From CAVXTT01 sp963764685 (GTDB lineage: Bacteria; Bacteroidota; Ignavibacteria; Ignavibacteriales; Ignavibacteriaceae), in NCBI GenBank assembly GCA_963764685.1, contig CAVXTT010000030.1:47906-111905 (forward strand): a stretch of DNA of 64,000 bases, in the 5' to 3' direction. How positions within the stretch are numbered: the first letter of the stretch is position 1; each line of letters starts with the position of its first letter. This document shows positions 53,069 to 62,430 of the stretch, piece after piece. The translations under genes and the position numbers were made by a program. The notes beneath the pieces were generated by a model, which was not told the origin of the DNA, did not search any database, and saw nothing but the letters and a program-made list of their open reading frames with translations.

Positions 53069-53782
53069 TCAATCCCTTAAAAAAATTGCATCTGCCTGTA
53101 AAATGCGGTTCGTAACAGGGTCATTCAACTGGTTCAAATTTCCGCAATACTTAAATCCCCGTGGTTCTAAGAATGAATAAATATCATGGAACAACGGCTG
53201 TTTTTCATAAAGTTCAATAAAACTGACCTCAATCAAGATGAGGTAAACATTTTTCAATATTTTAGGAGCCCCGTAAAGGACATTCAGTTCAAATCCCTGA
53301 ACATCAAGTTTTAAAAGAACATTCGGCTCAAGCTGCATTTCATCCGCAAAACTATCCAGTGTCTTCATGGAAACAAGTTCTTTTTTAGATTCTGCTGTAT
53401 AGGGGAAAGAATTGATATGATTTTTATTTATTTTAAGAAAAGAAGAACTAGGGGCAAACTTGTTAACATTAAATTCCTGGCTGCCTGCCTTTTCCCCGAG
53501 AGCGTAATTAAATTTCTTCATACGTTCGATATAAGAAGTATTGGCCTGTAGTTTCAGGTAAACATCCCTTATAGGTTCAAATGAATAAATCATCGCGTCC
53601 GGAAGAATTTTATTGATCATTACTGCAAAACCGCCATCATTAGCGCCGACATCAATAACTGTTTTAATTGAAGCATCTCTTAACCATTTATACTTGCCCC
53701 TCTTTATTTCAGGCTCTAAAGAAGGATCTTTGATTATATGATACCCCGCGAAGTTCATTATTTTATTTAATAATTTTTTCAT
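53069..53782 (-). CDS. FkbM family methyltransferase
   Basis: 237 residues. TVIDVGANDGGFAVMINK is the SAM-binding motif I, followed by IYSFEPIRDVYLKL, VSMKTLDSFAD, VLLKLDVQGFELNVLYGA and LIEVSFIELYE, the standard FkbM order. Such enzymes O-methylate sugars in surface glycans. ATGA overlap with the upstream flippase. A second FkbM gene lies at 55308. Confidence 0.9.
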   Translation of the reverse strand: MKKLLNKIMNFAGYHIIKDPSLEPEIKRGKYKWLRDASIKTVIDVGANDGGFAVMINKILPDAMIYSFEPIRDVYLKLQANTSYIERMKKFNYALGEKAGSQEFNVNKFAPSSSFLKINKNHINSFPYTAESKKELVSMKTLDSFADEMQLEPNVLLKLDVQGFELNVLYGAPKILKNVYLILIEVSFIELYEKQPLFHDIYSFLEPRGFKYCGNLNQLNDPVTNRILQADAIFLRD

Positions 53783-55308
53783 ATGTGATTGCTCCCCGCA
53801 GGAGAAAAAATTTTAAGTAATAAATCCCTGAATACCTTGTTTTCACCTGAATATTTAATAATATCCATCAATGTTATAATTCTTAAAAATCTGATAAACA
53901 TTAAATTAAGCAGTAATAAAATTGCAGGTAACAGAAGAAGTTCCATGAAAGGATTTGTGATCAATTGATCTATGATATACCCGGAGACAATCAGTAACAT
54001 AAAAAGAGCAATAGTCTTGTATGACTGCAATCTGTTCTCAAAAATTAGACTATCCAGATACTTCCATTGGTAAAATAAACATAGAATAAAAGAAGATAAG
54101 ATTGCCGCTACATTAGCCCAGGCAACAGCGAAAAATCCTAAAACATTATAGAACAGGAAAAATACCGCTGTGTTTACAAATACATTGATTGCTTGTAAAA
54201 TAATTGTGTTTCCCGGATATCCTTTTAGCACCAGGAACTGGTACATCGGCATAACTATAACCGCAAGCAGATTACCCAAAAGAATTAATATCAGCGGAAT
54301 TGAAATTATATCTTGTTGATTTTTGAGCCATACCTGCACAAAATCAGGAATTGTAAATATTATAACGGCAGTAAAAAATAAAACAGCATATGTAAGCTTT
54401 TGCTCGATATCGTGTACTATAAACCTGACTGCAGTTTTATCTTTTAATTTTGAAATAAGAGGAAATAAGGGATATAATAATTTCGATAAAGTGTTCCATA
54501 CCTGTGTTCGAATCCTCAGGATAATATCATAATAACCTACTTCGGAAACCCCGATAAATGAGGATATCAGGATTTTTGTGAGCGGTTCATAAAAAAAGTT
54601 TAACAGGTTGCTTATATATAACTTGAAACTGTAGCCGACCTGTTTTTTAAAGCCTGTCAGCATTTCCCTCCTGGTCCAGTTTATCTTTAATGCTCCCCAA
54701 TATTTAATTGTGCTTATATTTAATAAAATATACCAGACCACCGTACTGAATAACACGCTTAGACCGATCATCTTAAAAGTGCCATATAAAAAAATAGACG
54801 TTATAATGAGAGTCCAGTAAATGGTCTGATAAATAGTCTGGTACAGGTTGGTCAGGTAAATTTTTTGAAGAGAATCCAATATGGAAACAGGTATCTGATT
54901 GACAAATTGTATAAAATTTGCCGCAATTAGTAGGTTAAAAAAAGTAATAGTATCACTGTTGATATATCTATGCGGTACACCTAAAAGTTTCAGGATTGCT
55001 TCATTATTAAAAAAACAAATTATTGCATATGGGATATAACTGAATACTAATAGACCCGTTGCAATAATTATATCTATATCTGATTCACGGGACTTTCCCT
55101 GTTCAGATAAAAACTTTAACAGACTTGAATTTACCCCTAATCCTAAAAAAACAGTGAAGTTGCTGGTAATGAGTACTAAAGAAAAAATACCATACTTTTC
55201 TGACCCCAAGTGCTGGATAAAAACCGGAACAGAAATCAGGACAAGAATTGTCCCGATGAGCAATTGTGTTCCTCCTGCCAAAGAGTTCAATACCAATTGC
55301 TTTCTCAT
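53779..55308 (-). CDS. oligosaccharide flippase (Wzx-like)
   Basis: 509 residues with about 13-14 membrane segments. Start VLNSLAGGTQLLIGTILVL and LGSEKYGIFSLVL are typical of the polysaccharide-transporter branch of the MOP superfamily. It should flip the lipid-linked repeat unit made by the surrounding glycosyltransferases. It shares one base with the upstream FkbM stop and four with the downstream one. Distinct in sequence from the flippase at 31543. Confidence 0.9.
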   Translation of the reverse strand: MRKQLVLNSLAGGTQLLIGTILVLISVPVFIQHLGSEKYGIFSLVLITSNFTVFLGLGVNSSLLKFLSEQGKSRESDIDIIIATGLLVFSYIPYAIICFFNNEAILKLLGVPHRYINSDTITFFNLLIAANFIQFVNQIPVSILDSLQKIYLTNLYQTIYQTIYWTLIITSIFLYGTFKMIGLSVLFSTVVWYILLNISTIKYWGALKINWTRREMLTGFKKQVGYSFKLYISNLLNFFYEPLTKILISSFIGVSEVGYYDIILRIRTQVWNTLSKLLYPLFPLISKLKDKTAVRFIVHDIEQKLTYAVLFFTAVIIFTIPDFVQVWLKNQQDIISIPLILILLGNLLAVIVMPMYQFLVLKGYPGNTIILQAINVFVNTAVFFLFYNVLGFFAVAWANVAAILSSFILCLFYQWKYLDSLIFENRLQSYKTIALFMLLIVSGYIIDQLITNPFMELLLLPAILLLLNLMFIRFLRIITLMDIIKYSGENKVFRDLLLKIFSPAGSNHI

Positions 55309-56156
55309 TATTTTATCACCGGAACTGGCATTCTTGAATAATGTTCAGATTTTAGACAAATTAACTCGTCAGATTTGCTTTCCAGCGGATTAAATCGGAT
55401 TAAGCGATTATTGTTAAATTCAAAAATCTGATAGCCTGCATCTTCGATATAGCTGATCATATCGCTTACTGTATAGTTGAAACCGGAATTTATATACCTG
55501 TTATATTCACAAAAGATGATAGGTGAATCGGCTCCGGATAATATGTTATATGCGCCCTTAAGAACCAGATAATCAGCTCCCTCAGTATCTATTTTTATCA
55601 GGTCTACTTTGTTGAGCTTATGTTCTCTGCAATAATCGTCCAGACTGATCAAGCTAACTGATACTTCATCCTTTACCTCGCGCATTGGTTTTCCCAAAGA
55701 ATTATAGGCATCATCATCACATCGGCTTAAGATGGCCTCTCTTTTATAATCCGCAACGCCGAACTTTTCGGCCTTAACATTTTTTAGATTATTTAACCGA
55801 AGATTGCCAATAAGTGAATTGTAAGCTTCATCGGCAGGTTCAAAAGCAAATACTTTAACATTATTATTTTTACTGGCCGCAAGAACTGAATATATCCCGA
55901 TATTTGCTCCAACATCCAGGACAACAGAATCATTTTTAAGTAAGGCATGGAATAAAGATAAAGTCCCTTGCTCGAATTCATTTAAATAAAAACGTGCATC
56001 AACATCTTTATATAGGTTTAAGTAAAGTGGAAATCCAAAGATGGTATCATACTTGAATTTATCTATGGGAACAAAGAGAATTTTCAAAACTTTTATAAGA
56101 TGTCTGCGCCCATAAGACCGAAATAAAGATGTTAATCGTTTATATTTTTGTGTCAC
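55308..56156 (-). CDS. FkbM family methyltransferase
   Basis: 282 residues. VVLDVGANIGIYSVLAA (SAM motif I), VFAFEPADEAYNSLIGNL, VSLISLDDYCREH, DLIKIDTEGADYLVLKGA and IIFCEYNRYI follow the FkbM pattern. The extra ~60 residues at the N-terminus include FGFPLYLNLYKDVDARFYL. ATGA overlap with the ligase/polymerase gene. Probably methylates a sugar of the same glycan as the other FkbM enzyme, at another site. Confidence 0.9.
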   Translation of the reverse strand: MTQKYKRLTSLFRSYGRRHLIKVLKILFVPIDKFKYDTIFGFPLYLNLYKDVDARFYLNEFEQGTLSLFHALLKNDSVVLDVGANIGIYSVLAASKNNNVKVFAFEPADEAYNSLIGNLRLNNLKNVKAEKFGVADYKREAILSRCDDDAYNSLGKPMREVKDEVSVSLISLDDYCREHKLNKVDLIKIDTEGADYLVLKGAYNILSGADSPIIFCEYNRYINSGFNYTVSDMISYIEDAGYQIFEFNNNRLIRFNPLESKSDELICLKSEHYSRMPVPVIK

Positions 56157-57541
56157 TGCTCCGGTACTTCCTGATTTTTCAGAATAATATTTTGATTAGC
56201 ATTTGACAGTCCTGTCATTATACTCCAGACAATCAATAAGGTACCCCAAAGCCACGCATCAGTAATAATCATGGAAAACGAAATATAAACAAGAATCCAA
56301 AAAATAAGTTGAGAAAAATACCATTGCTGCCCTGTTTTACTATTACGCGAAGCTTTCTTTGCAAAGAATAATGTAGTAAAGAGAAAAAACAAAAACCCGG
56401 CGAACCCTATTAAACCTGTCTCAGCCAAAAATGCTAAGATTGTGGTGTGAGCTGTAAGTCTTTCAACAAATAACTTATAAATTGCAGAATCAAAATCGGC
56501 ATACGCCGATGAGGAAAAGGGGAAGGTATAAAGTCCGATTCCAGTAATGGGGTGCGCATTGAAAGCATTCAGCGCCGTCCTCCATATAAAATAACGCGTA
56601 ACAAGTGAGCCGGTACTTGCAGATCCTACTCCTACCTGCTCATTCTTTTGTACGGTAACTCTTTCCAGGGTCTTCGGGTTCACACTTTGAAGCAGCATAA
56701 CAACAGCGCTGATGGTCATCGCAGAAATGATAACTATAAATAGCATTTTTAATTTGGATATTCCTATCCTTTTTGACTGAAGAAATGCCTGGAACATGAT
56801 CAAAGCCATAGTTATTCCTGCCATTAACCATATACCTCTTGTTTGCGTAAATATCAAAGCACTGAGAAACAGGATGCTTAAAATTGCATAGCGCATTCTC
56901 TTTTTTTTCAAATAAAGAAAACTCAAAAAACTTATTAGTAAAGCAATGCTTACAAGATCAACATACATAATCCCTGAAAATCCAAAAACTCTTCTCCCGG
57001 TTATCACAGCTTCATAGATTACAAATAATCCATTTACGGCCGCACCAAAAAGAAAAAGATTGATGATGTAAGAAAACTGGGAGTACTTTTTCAAAAAAGT
57101 ACCGGTAAGAGTAAAAATCAAAAAGAAGGCAAGCAGCCGTGAAGATAACAGGAGAGACATTGCCAGGTTGGACGAATTAATATATGAAGGAATTAATGCA
57201 CATATGAAAATGGAAAAAGGAATTAAAATATTACTTCTAAAATCCTTAAATCTGAATTTCTGTGTAACTAAAAATGCTATTATTATAATTATAGACAGGA
57301 TTTCAGAGATGGAGAAATAATAGAAATGCAATTCGATAAAAAAGGAAAGGATTACAACACTAATAGCCGCTTTAACACTGTATATAAAAATCAATAGGAC
57401 AGGTGCCAGCAGAAAAACAATAATTGTCTTGTTAACTCCCTCCCGATCAATAAATAAGGTTAACGGAATAGTACTCAACAAAAATAAAACCAGAATAAGC
57501 TTATTTGCCGGTACTATTTTTAGGTTTGTTTCGTGGTCCAA
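56153..57541 (-). CDS. O-antigen ligase/polymerase-like membrane protein
   Basis: 462 residues with a TTG start at 57541 that overlaps the Wzz-like gene by 22 bp. About 11-12 membrane segments. Between later segments lies the large periplasmic loop with RYFIWRTALNAFNAHPITGIGLYTF, the W-x-A-xxxFxxHPxxGxG motif of the Wzy/WaaL superfamily (written in parts). It either joins repeat units into chains or ligates them to an acceptor; sequence alone does not decide. Its place next to a chain-length regulator favours polymerase. Confidence 0.85.
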   Translation of the reverse strand: MDHETNLKIVPANKLILVLFLLSTIPLTLFIDREGVNKTIIVFLLAPVLLIFIYSVKAAISVVILSFFIELHFYYFSISEILSIIIIIAFLVTQKFRFKDFRSNILIPFSIFICALIPSYINSSNLAMSLLLSSRLLAFFLIFTLTGTFLKKYSQFSYIINLFLFGAAVNGLFVIYEAVITGRRVFGFSGIMYVDLVSIALLISFLSFLYLKKKRMRYAILSILFLSALIFTQTRGIWLMAGITMALIMFQAFLQSKRIGISKLKMLFIVIISAMTISAVVMLLQSVNPKTLERVTVQKNEQVGVGSASTGSLVTRYFIWRTALNAFNAHPITGIGLYTFPFSSSAYADFDSAIYKLFVERLTAHTTILAFLAETGLIGFAGFLFFLFTTLFFAKKASRNSKTGQQWYFSQLIFWILVYISFSMIITDAWLWGTLLIVWSIMTGLSNANQNIILKNQEVPEQ

Positions 57542-58696
57542 GTCAGATGTTTTAATTGATTTCTTATTGTTAAAATCTTGGCATTGGTTGAAGATCTAAA
57601 TAATTCGGATGTTATTAAATAAAAGATATAAAGAAAAGTTATTGCAACCGTAAACAGAAGGGATAATAAAGTTCGTTTTGGATAAGCTCTTTTAACAGGT
57701 ACTGAACCATGATCTATTATTTGCAGTACCGGGATATTTTTTTGTTCCTCGAACCTGGATTGTTCGTATAATGGTAAAACAAATTCGAGCACTTTCTGAT
57801 AAATTTCCACATCTCTGAAATGCCGAAAATAAGATTTTGCTTTTTGAGGCAGTGAACTAAATGCTAAAAACACACTGTTATCTTTTCCGCTCTGCTTTAT
57901 CTTGTCCAGTTCATTTTTAAATAGAGTGTATTCAACTTTGAATTTTTCTGTCATCGGTGATCCTTCAGGTAATGTTTGTTCCAACACGGACAGTTGTAAT
58001 TGTTTTTCAAGCAGACCTTCTTCAAGTTCAGAATAAGCTCCTAAAACTAATTTTAACTGTTCTTTGGCTTCTAACATTCCGGATTGTTCCTGGTATTTTT
58101 GTAGTGAATCTTCTGCCATCGACAATTTGAGAGCAATCTCATCGTATCTTTGTCCCAGGAATTCTCTGTTATTTCTGGACTTCTGGACATTAAGTTTTAT
58201 CACTGTTTCGTTTAAGTATTGCAGGAGATAATTTACCATCTCCGCCGCTTTGTGGGGAGAACTTGCATTTACACTCATTTCATAAGCATTTTCATCGGTT
58301 ACATCGGTATTAATTTTCTTATTAACTACTCTTTAATGCTTCCTCCATATTTTTTACATCATATTCTTTAATCAAATCAAATTTTCGGATAAGATTTTCA
58401 AGTGAACTACGGCTGTAAATGATAGTAGTGTATAAATCTGTGGCATCTTCACTACCTTTTGTCCCTAGTCCTAATGGTAAACTCTTAAAATCTTTCATTA
58501 AAGAAGAAATTCCTGAGAGAGCATCATCCTCTGTCGGAACAATGAGAGCTGAAGATTCAAATTCTTCATCAATAAAAAAGTATATGCACAAATATGATGC
58601 TAAAAGGAGAGAACAAGAAAGGATCAGAATAGAAAATTTATGCTTCAGCAGGATTATTAGATAATCCAGAAACTCCAGACCTTTATCTTGTGACAT
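57520..58696 (-). CDS. Wzz-like polysaccharide chain-length determinant (one frameshift)
   Basis: About 392 residues once a slip near 58326 is repaired (EEALK...VNKKINTDVTDENA). First membrane segment at ~20-40 (FSILILSCSLLLASYLCIYF), then a long periplasmic coiled-coil region with NNREFLGQRYDEIALKLSMA. The Pro-rich region VPVKRAYPKRTLL precedes a second membrane segment (~350-375), the classic Wzz/GNVR layout. No kinase domain follows. It is the first gene of the O-antigen-like operon. Confidence 0.85.
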
Positions 58697-59421
58697 TTTC
58701 TTATAATTTAAGTATTAGATTTCAAAGTTATCATAAAATATGCTATTCAACAATATATTTCCTGCTGTCCCCCTATTTTCACCTTAATACCGGGGAGGGG
58801 GATAGGTCATGGTTAAATTATACCTATTTCAATAAATTTGCAAAGAATTGATTCTAATACCAGGAATTCCCCAATATAAGGCCATATTTTGGCTGGAAAC
58901 AGTCCAAATCTGAAGAATATGAACAATCATCTGTGTACTTTAAAAAAGTTAAATCCTTATTTCTATGCAATTTCTTAATGCTGGGACGATGATCAGTCTG
59001 CTCGGAAGGGACGCACCTACGGACTTAAGCCTAATCAGGCTATATTCGGCGGGGCATTGTCCGGGCATCGCCTGAGCGCTGACCGGCCAGGATTACGATA
59101 AGAATGAATTTTCCCGAAAAATTTTCGATTTTTATAAAGCTGATTCCGGTAATTTTTTTATCCGTTCCTTATTGACTTTTATTGCAGGGATATTATTTTT
59201 GTTAAATAAAAAAAGGATTAATTTAGACAGATTTGCTACGGGTTCTTAGTTTTTATTTTTTTTAATATTAGCCGGAAGTAGCAAATTTATACCGATTTTG
59301 AGTGCTCTCTGGTCGGTTTTTTTATTATTGAAACTTTTTTTATAAGGAGATTGTATATAAGGGAAAATTTGATACCTATTCGAAATGTTCGTGTATTTTG
59401 TAACACAAAAAGGAAAGCGCG
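58697..59421. other. intergenic region, no supported gene
   Basis: Upstream of the Wzz-like operon and of the small gene at 59422. It contains a possible hairpin of tccccc and aggggga (~58766-58802) and a short patch at ~58985-59095 that is more GC-rich than its surroundings. A frame at 59086-59249 can be read but has no start signal. Promoters for the divergent genes are expected here. Confidence 0.5.
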
Positions 59422-59670
59422 ATGAAAACAATCAAAGCAAAAATCGAAAATCCCTTATCAGATCTTATCAGCGATGATATCTATGAGCTGTTAAACGCAC
59501 AGGGACTTATTGATGAGAAGTCTGTAAGAGATTATCAAATCAGGAAAAAATTTAAGCAACTCAGGGCAAGTAAAGTGAGCGCCGGTGATGCAATCGACGC
59601 AATCAGGGAAGAATATCCTTATTTACAATTTGATACTATCAGAAAGATTGTGTATCAGATAAGTAAGTAA
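59422..59670 (+). CDS. small conserved-looking protein, possible helix-turn-helix
   Basis: 82 residues starting at ATG 59422 with AAAGGAAAG upstream. Highly charged and probably all-helical. The end, SAGDAIDAIREEYPYLQFD followed by TIRKIVYQ, has the spacing of a helix-turn-helix with a final recognition helix. I do not recognise a family. The strong ribosome-binding site and clean codons make it a likely real gene. Confidence 0.6.
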   Translation: MKTIKAKIENPLSDLISDDIYELLNAQGLIDEKSVRDYQIRKKFKQLRASKVSAGDAIDAIREEYPYLQFDTIRKIVYQISK

Positions 59671-59685
59671 ATAATTGCTTGATTC

Positions 59686-59714
59686 TTGACAAATAAATTT
59701 TCAATCTATATTTT
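59686..59714 (+). promoter_or_regulatory. promoter for the candidate small RNA
   Basis: TTGACA at 59686-59691, 17-bp spacer, TATTTT at 59709-59714 (or TATATT two bases earlier). A start 6-7 bases downstream falls on the G at 59721, the first base of the outer RNA stem. The perfect -35 equals that of the rRNA promoter. Confidence 0.7.
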
Positions 59715-59720
59715 ACTTTT

Positions 59721-59797
59721 GACTCTTTCAAAGGGTTCTCCCCTGCCCTTTGATGTGAATGAGTCGGGCCCAGTGGTACCCCCACCGCTGGGCTTTT
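59721..59797 (+). ncRNA. candidate structured small RNA or leader with terminator
   Basis: A ~77-base unit with three stems: outer GACTC (59721-59725) with GAGTC (59761-59765); inner TCAAAGGG (59728-59735) with CCCTTTGA (59746-59753), perfect, 10-base C-rich loop; then a 10-bp hairpin GCCCAGTGGT (59768-59777) with ACCGCTGGGC (59784-59793), one G-T pair, followed by TTTT. It sits right after a consensus promoter and 24 bp before the next start codon. It could be a free small RNA or an attenuator for the membrane protein gene. I do not recognise an Rfam family. Confidence 0.6.
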
Positions 59798-59821
59798 ATC
59801 TTTAAATAAACAGGAATTAAA

Positions 59822-60103
59822 ATGGCAAAGACCGTTAAAAGAAAACCCGCAAGAACTGCTAAGAAAGTCTATTCATCCCCATTCAATATCTACTGGGAAA
59901 AAAATAATTATCTCCTCCTTGCCCTTGGTGTGGTGCTCATTATCGTCGGATTTTATTTTATGAGTATCGGCTCGTGGGATAGTTTCCCTTCACTGGTTAT
60001 ATCACCCATTCTTCTTTTAGCCGGGTATCTCCTGGTGTTTCCTGCTTCTATATTCTATAGAAAGAAAAAAGCAGATATGCCGGATCAGCCCGCAGCTCAG
60101 TAA
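59822..60103 (+). CDS. small membrane protein, DUF3098-like
   Basis: 93 residues, CAGGAAT ribosome-binding site. A basic N-terminus (KRKPARTAKK) is followed by two membrane segments at ~30-48 (YLLLALGVVLIIVGFYFM) and ~58-78. The spacing and the ALGVxLIIVGFxxMS motif resemble DUF3098 proteins common in Bacteroidota. Function unknown. It follows the candidate small RNA and precedes dprA by 12 bp. Confidence 0.7.
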   Translation: MAKTVKRKPARTAKKVYSSPFNIYWEKNNYLLLALGVVLIIVGFYFMSIGSWDSFPSLVISPILLLAGYLLVFPASIFYRKKKADMPDQPAAQ

Positions 60104-60115
60104 TAAAGCTCTGTA

Positions 60116-61237
60116 TTGACCAGATTAACTCAGGGGCAGCTTACGGATCTACGACTCCTTCTTTCAATAGACGGCGTCGGACCCGGAAGAATCAGACAAT
60201 TATTAGCACGCTTCCACACAATCGGAAATATTTTATCCGCTGATCTTCATTCACTTTCTGAGACATCAGGAATCAGTTCTTCCCTTGCTGAAAAAATCAT
60301 TACTGCCCGCTCATCAAGATCTAAAATAGAAAGTATAATTGAAAAGGATCTTAAGACCTTAGATAAGATCGGAGCCCATTTTACTACTCTCTGGGATGAT
60401 GAATATCCGCAGCTCCTTAAAAGAATATATGACCCCCCCTTGCTGCTTTATTTAAAAGGATCATTTGCAGAAGCGGATAATTATTCCATAGCTATCGTCG
60501 GTACCAGGCAGCCGACTGCTTATGGAAAAACCCAGGCAGAAAAGATAGCTGCCGATCTCGCCGTGCAGAATATTACTATTGTAAGCGGCTTAGCAAGAGG
60601 TATTGATTCTGCTGCTCACGCGTCTGCTGTTAAATGCAGCGGAAGGACAATTGCAGTTATAGGCTCCGGGCTTGATGTAATCTATCCGCCTGAAAACCAT
60701 AAGCTCTTCGAAGCAATTGCATCCAACGGTGTTAATCATCTCTGAATACGATCCCGGCACTCAGCCGGATGCACAAAATTTCCCCCGCAGGAATAGAATA
60801 ATATCAGGACTAAGTCTCGGCTGTATTGTTATCGAAACAGCACTAAACGGGGGAGCAATGCAGACAGCATCATTTGCACTTGAACAGAACAGGGAAGTCT
60901 TTGCCCTCCCGGGAAATGCCGGTATACGACAGTCGGAAGGAACAAATCTGCTTATCCGGAAAGGGGAGGCTGCACTAATTCAATCAGCTGAAGATGTTCT
61001 CCTTGATCTTAAATTAAAATTAAAACCTGTAGTAGGGAAAAATATTCCCAAACCTGATATCGAAATGAATCTCTTTGAAGAAAAGATATTCAACATTCTT
61101 AATGATGAGCCGCAGCAGATCGATAAAATTGCAGTGAATACATCACTGCCACATCAGAAGCACTGGTTCACTTGCTTAGTCTTGAATTTAAAGGATTGGT
61201 AAAGCAGCTGGCAGGTAAATGCTTTGTGAAGGCATAG
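60116..61237 (+). CDS. dprA: DNA-processing protein DprA (two frameshifts)
   Basis: About 373 residues with TTG start at 60116. Helix-hairpin-helix-like N-terminus (LLSIDGVGPGRIRQLLARF), then the Rossmann-like DprA core: YSIAIVGTRQPTAYG, SGLARGIDSAAHA, IAVIGSGLDVIYPPENHKLF, and after a slip near 60725 ISEYDPGTQP, FPRRNRIISGLS, FALPGN, and GTNLLIRKGEA. A second slip near 61155 leads to the C-terminal winged helix (TSEALVHLLSLEFKGLV), ending TAG 61235-61237. DprA protects incoming single-stranded DNA and loads RecA during natural transformation. Confidence 0.92.
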
Positions 61238-61313
61238 GAACCTGCAGGTTTTTGCTGCTTCCTGAATCCTCGTTAAGACCTTTATGAAGGTCATGAAAGC
61301 ATCTTCATTTTTC

Positions 61314-61442
61314 GTACGGACAGGGTGACTATCAATACCCTTTACCTCTTATTCTCAATCGCTCTGTCCAAAACATTCCAGGCAGCCCTGCTGATAGGGC
61401 GACCATCAACGCCTCGTATCTAATATGCCGAATCGCCCTGTC
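61314..61442. repeat. two adjacent hairpin repeats (ACAGGGYGA type)
   Basis: ggacag...ctgtcc (61318-61369) and tgatagggcga...tcgccctgtca (61391-61442) are two hairpins in a row. The first starts like the hairpin at 19053 (tacggacagg). They lie in the 470-bp gap between dprA and rarA, which has no gene. Confidence 0.5.
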
Positions 61443-61478
61443 ATTATTTATACAACATGGTCTCCCGTTACGACAAAG

Positions 61479-61634
61479 ACCTCTCCCTAACCCTCTCCTT
61501 CCCAGGAGAGGGACAAAGCAAAATCCAGCTGAAATTATCTTAGGAAGTAGAATGATTCTTAAAGTGAGGGTTAGAAGATCTGATAAATTTCTGTCCTGTT
61601 CCCTCTCCTGGGAAGGAGAGGGTTAGGGTGAGGT
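61479..61634. mobile_element. 156-bp inverted-repeat element (CTCTCC type)
   Basis: The ends 61479-61514 and 61599-61634 are inverted copies of ~36 bp with about two mismatches (acctctccctaaccctctcc / ggagagggttagggtgaggt). Each end contains its own small hairpin (ctctccttcccaggagag). No coding capacity. From memory, similar words are common in unrelated genomes. Confidence 0.6.
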
Positions 61635-61707
61635 TTCTGATTGATGGAGAGATACACCTCATCGGGGATTAAGACAAACCAAGAACCAAGAACTAAGAAC
61701 CAATTTC

Positions 61708-62430
61708 CTAGTATTTCTTCCTCTTCTTCCACAAGGCTTTCAAACGTTCTTTAGGGTCTTTTCCTGGCCGTTTTCGGTGGGGAAGTAGTACTGGGTTCCG
61801 GAAAGTTCATTCGGGAAAATATTCTTCTTCAATAAAATTATTTTCAAAGCTGTGAGGATATTTATATCCTTTATGGTAGCCCAGTGTTTTCATCAGTTTG
61901 GTCGGCGCATTCCTTAAATGGAAGGGAACCCCTGATAATTTTTTATTCCTCACATCCTCAAATGCTTTTTCTATTGCGGTATATGAGGCGTTGCTTTTGG
62001 GACAGGATGCAAGGTAAGTAGCGCACTGTGCAAGTATTATCCTGGCTTCAGGCATACCTATTTTATCAACTGCGCCGAATGCTGCCTCGGCAAGCACAAG
62101 TGCATTGGGTGAGGCATTCCCTATATCTTCAGATGCCAGAACAACCATACGTCTTGCAATAAATAAAGGATCTTCTCCTCCTTCGATCATTCTTGCCATC
62201 CAGTATAATGCTGCATCGGGATCGCTTCCCCTGATGCTTTTAATGAATGCAGAAATTACATTGTAATGTTCTTCGCCCGCCTTGTCGTATAAAATGTTTT
62301 TCTTCTGAACAACATTCTCAAGTACTTCCTTGCTGATCTTAATTGAAGGGGAATTCATTTCCTGGATAACCGATGCCTCCAATATATTCAGCAGGGTGCG
62401 TGCATCTCCACCCGACAGGTATATTAAAAG
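61708..62430 (-). CDS. rarA: RarA/MgsA recombination factor, C-terminal part (frameshifted, truncated)
   Basis: Reads from the breakpoint LLIYLSGGDARTLLN (sensor-2 region of the AAA+ domain) through the C-terminal tetramerisation domain: DKAGEEHYNVISAFIKSIRGSDPDAALYWMARMIEGGEDP (in parts), RRMVVLASEDIGNA, AYLASCPKSNASYTAI, and LGYHKGYKYPH. Slips near 61820 and 61760 are needed to reach the conserved tail (GTQYYFPTENG, ERLKALWKKRKKY) and TAG 61708-61710. The N-terminal half with Walker A and B is missing: the homology ends abruptly at ~62430 where the GC-rich sequence begins. Confidence 0.88.

Noticed and set aside
59086..59249. A frame with one hydrophobic segment (FIRSLLTFIAGILFLL) upstream of 59422
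   Set aside because: No start codon or ribosome-binding site, and AT-rich sequence gives such segments by chance.
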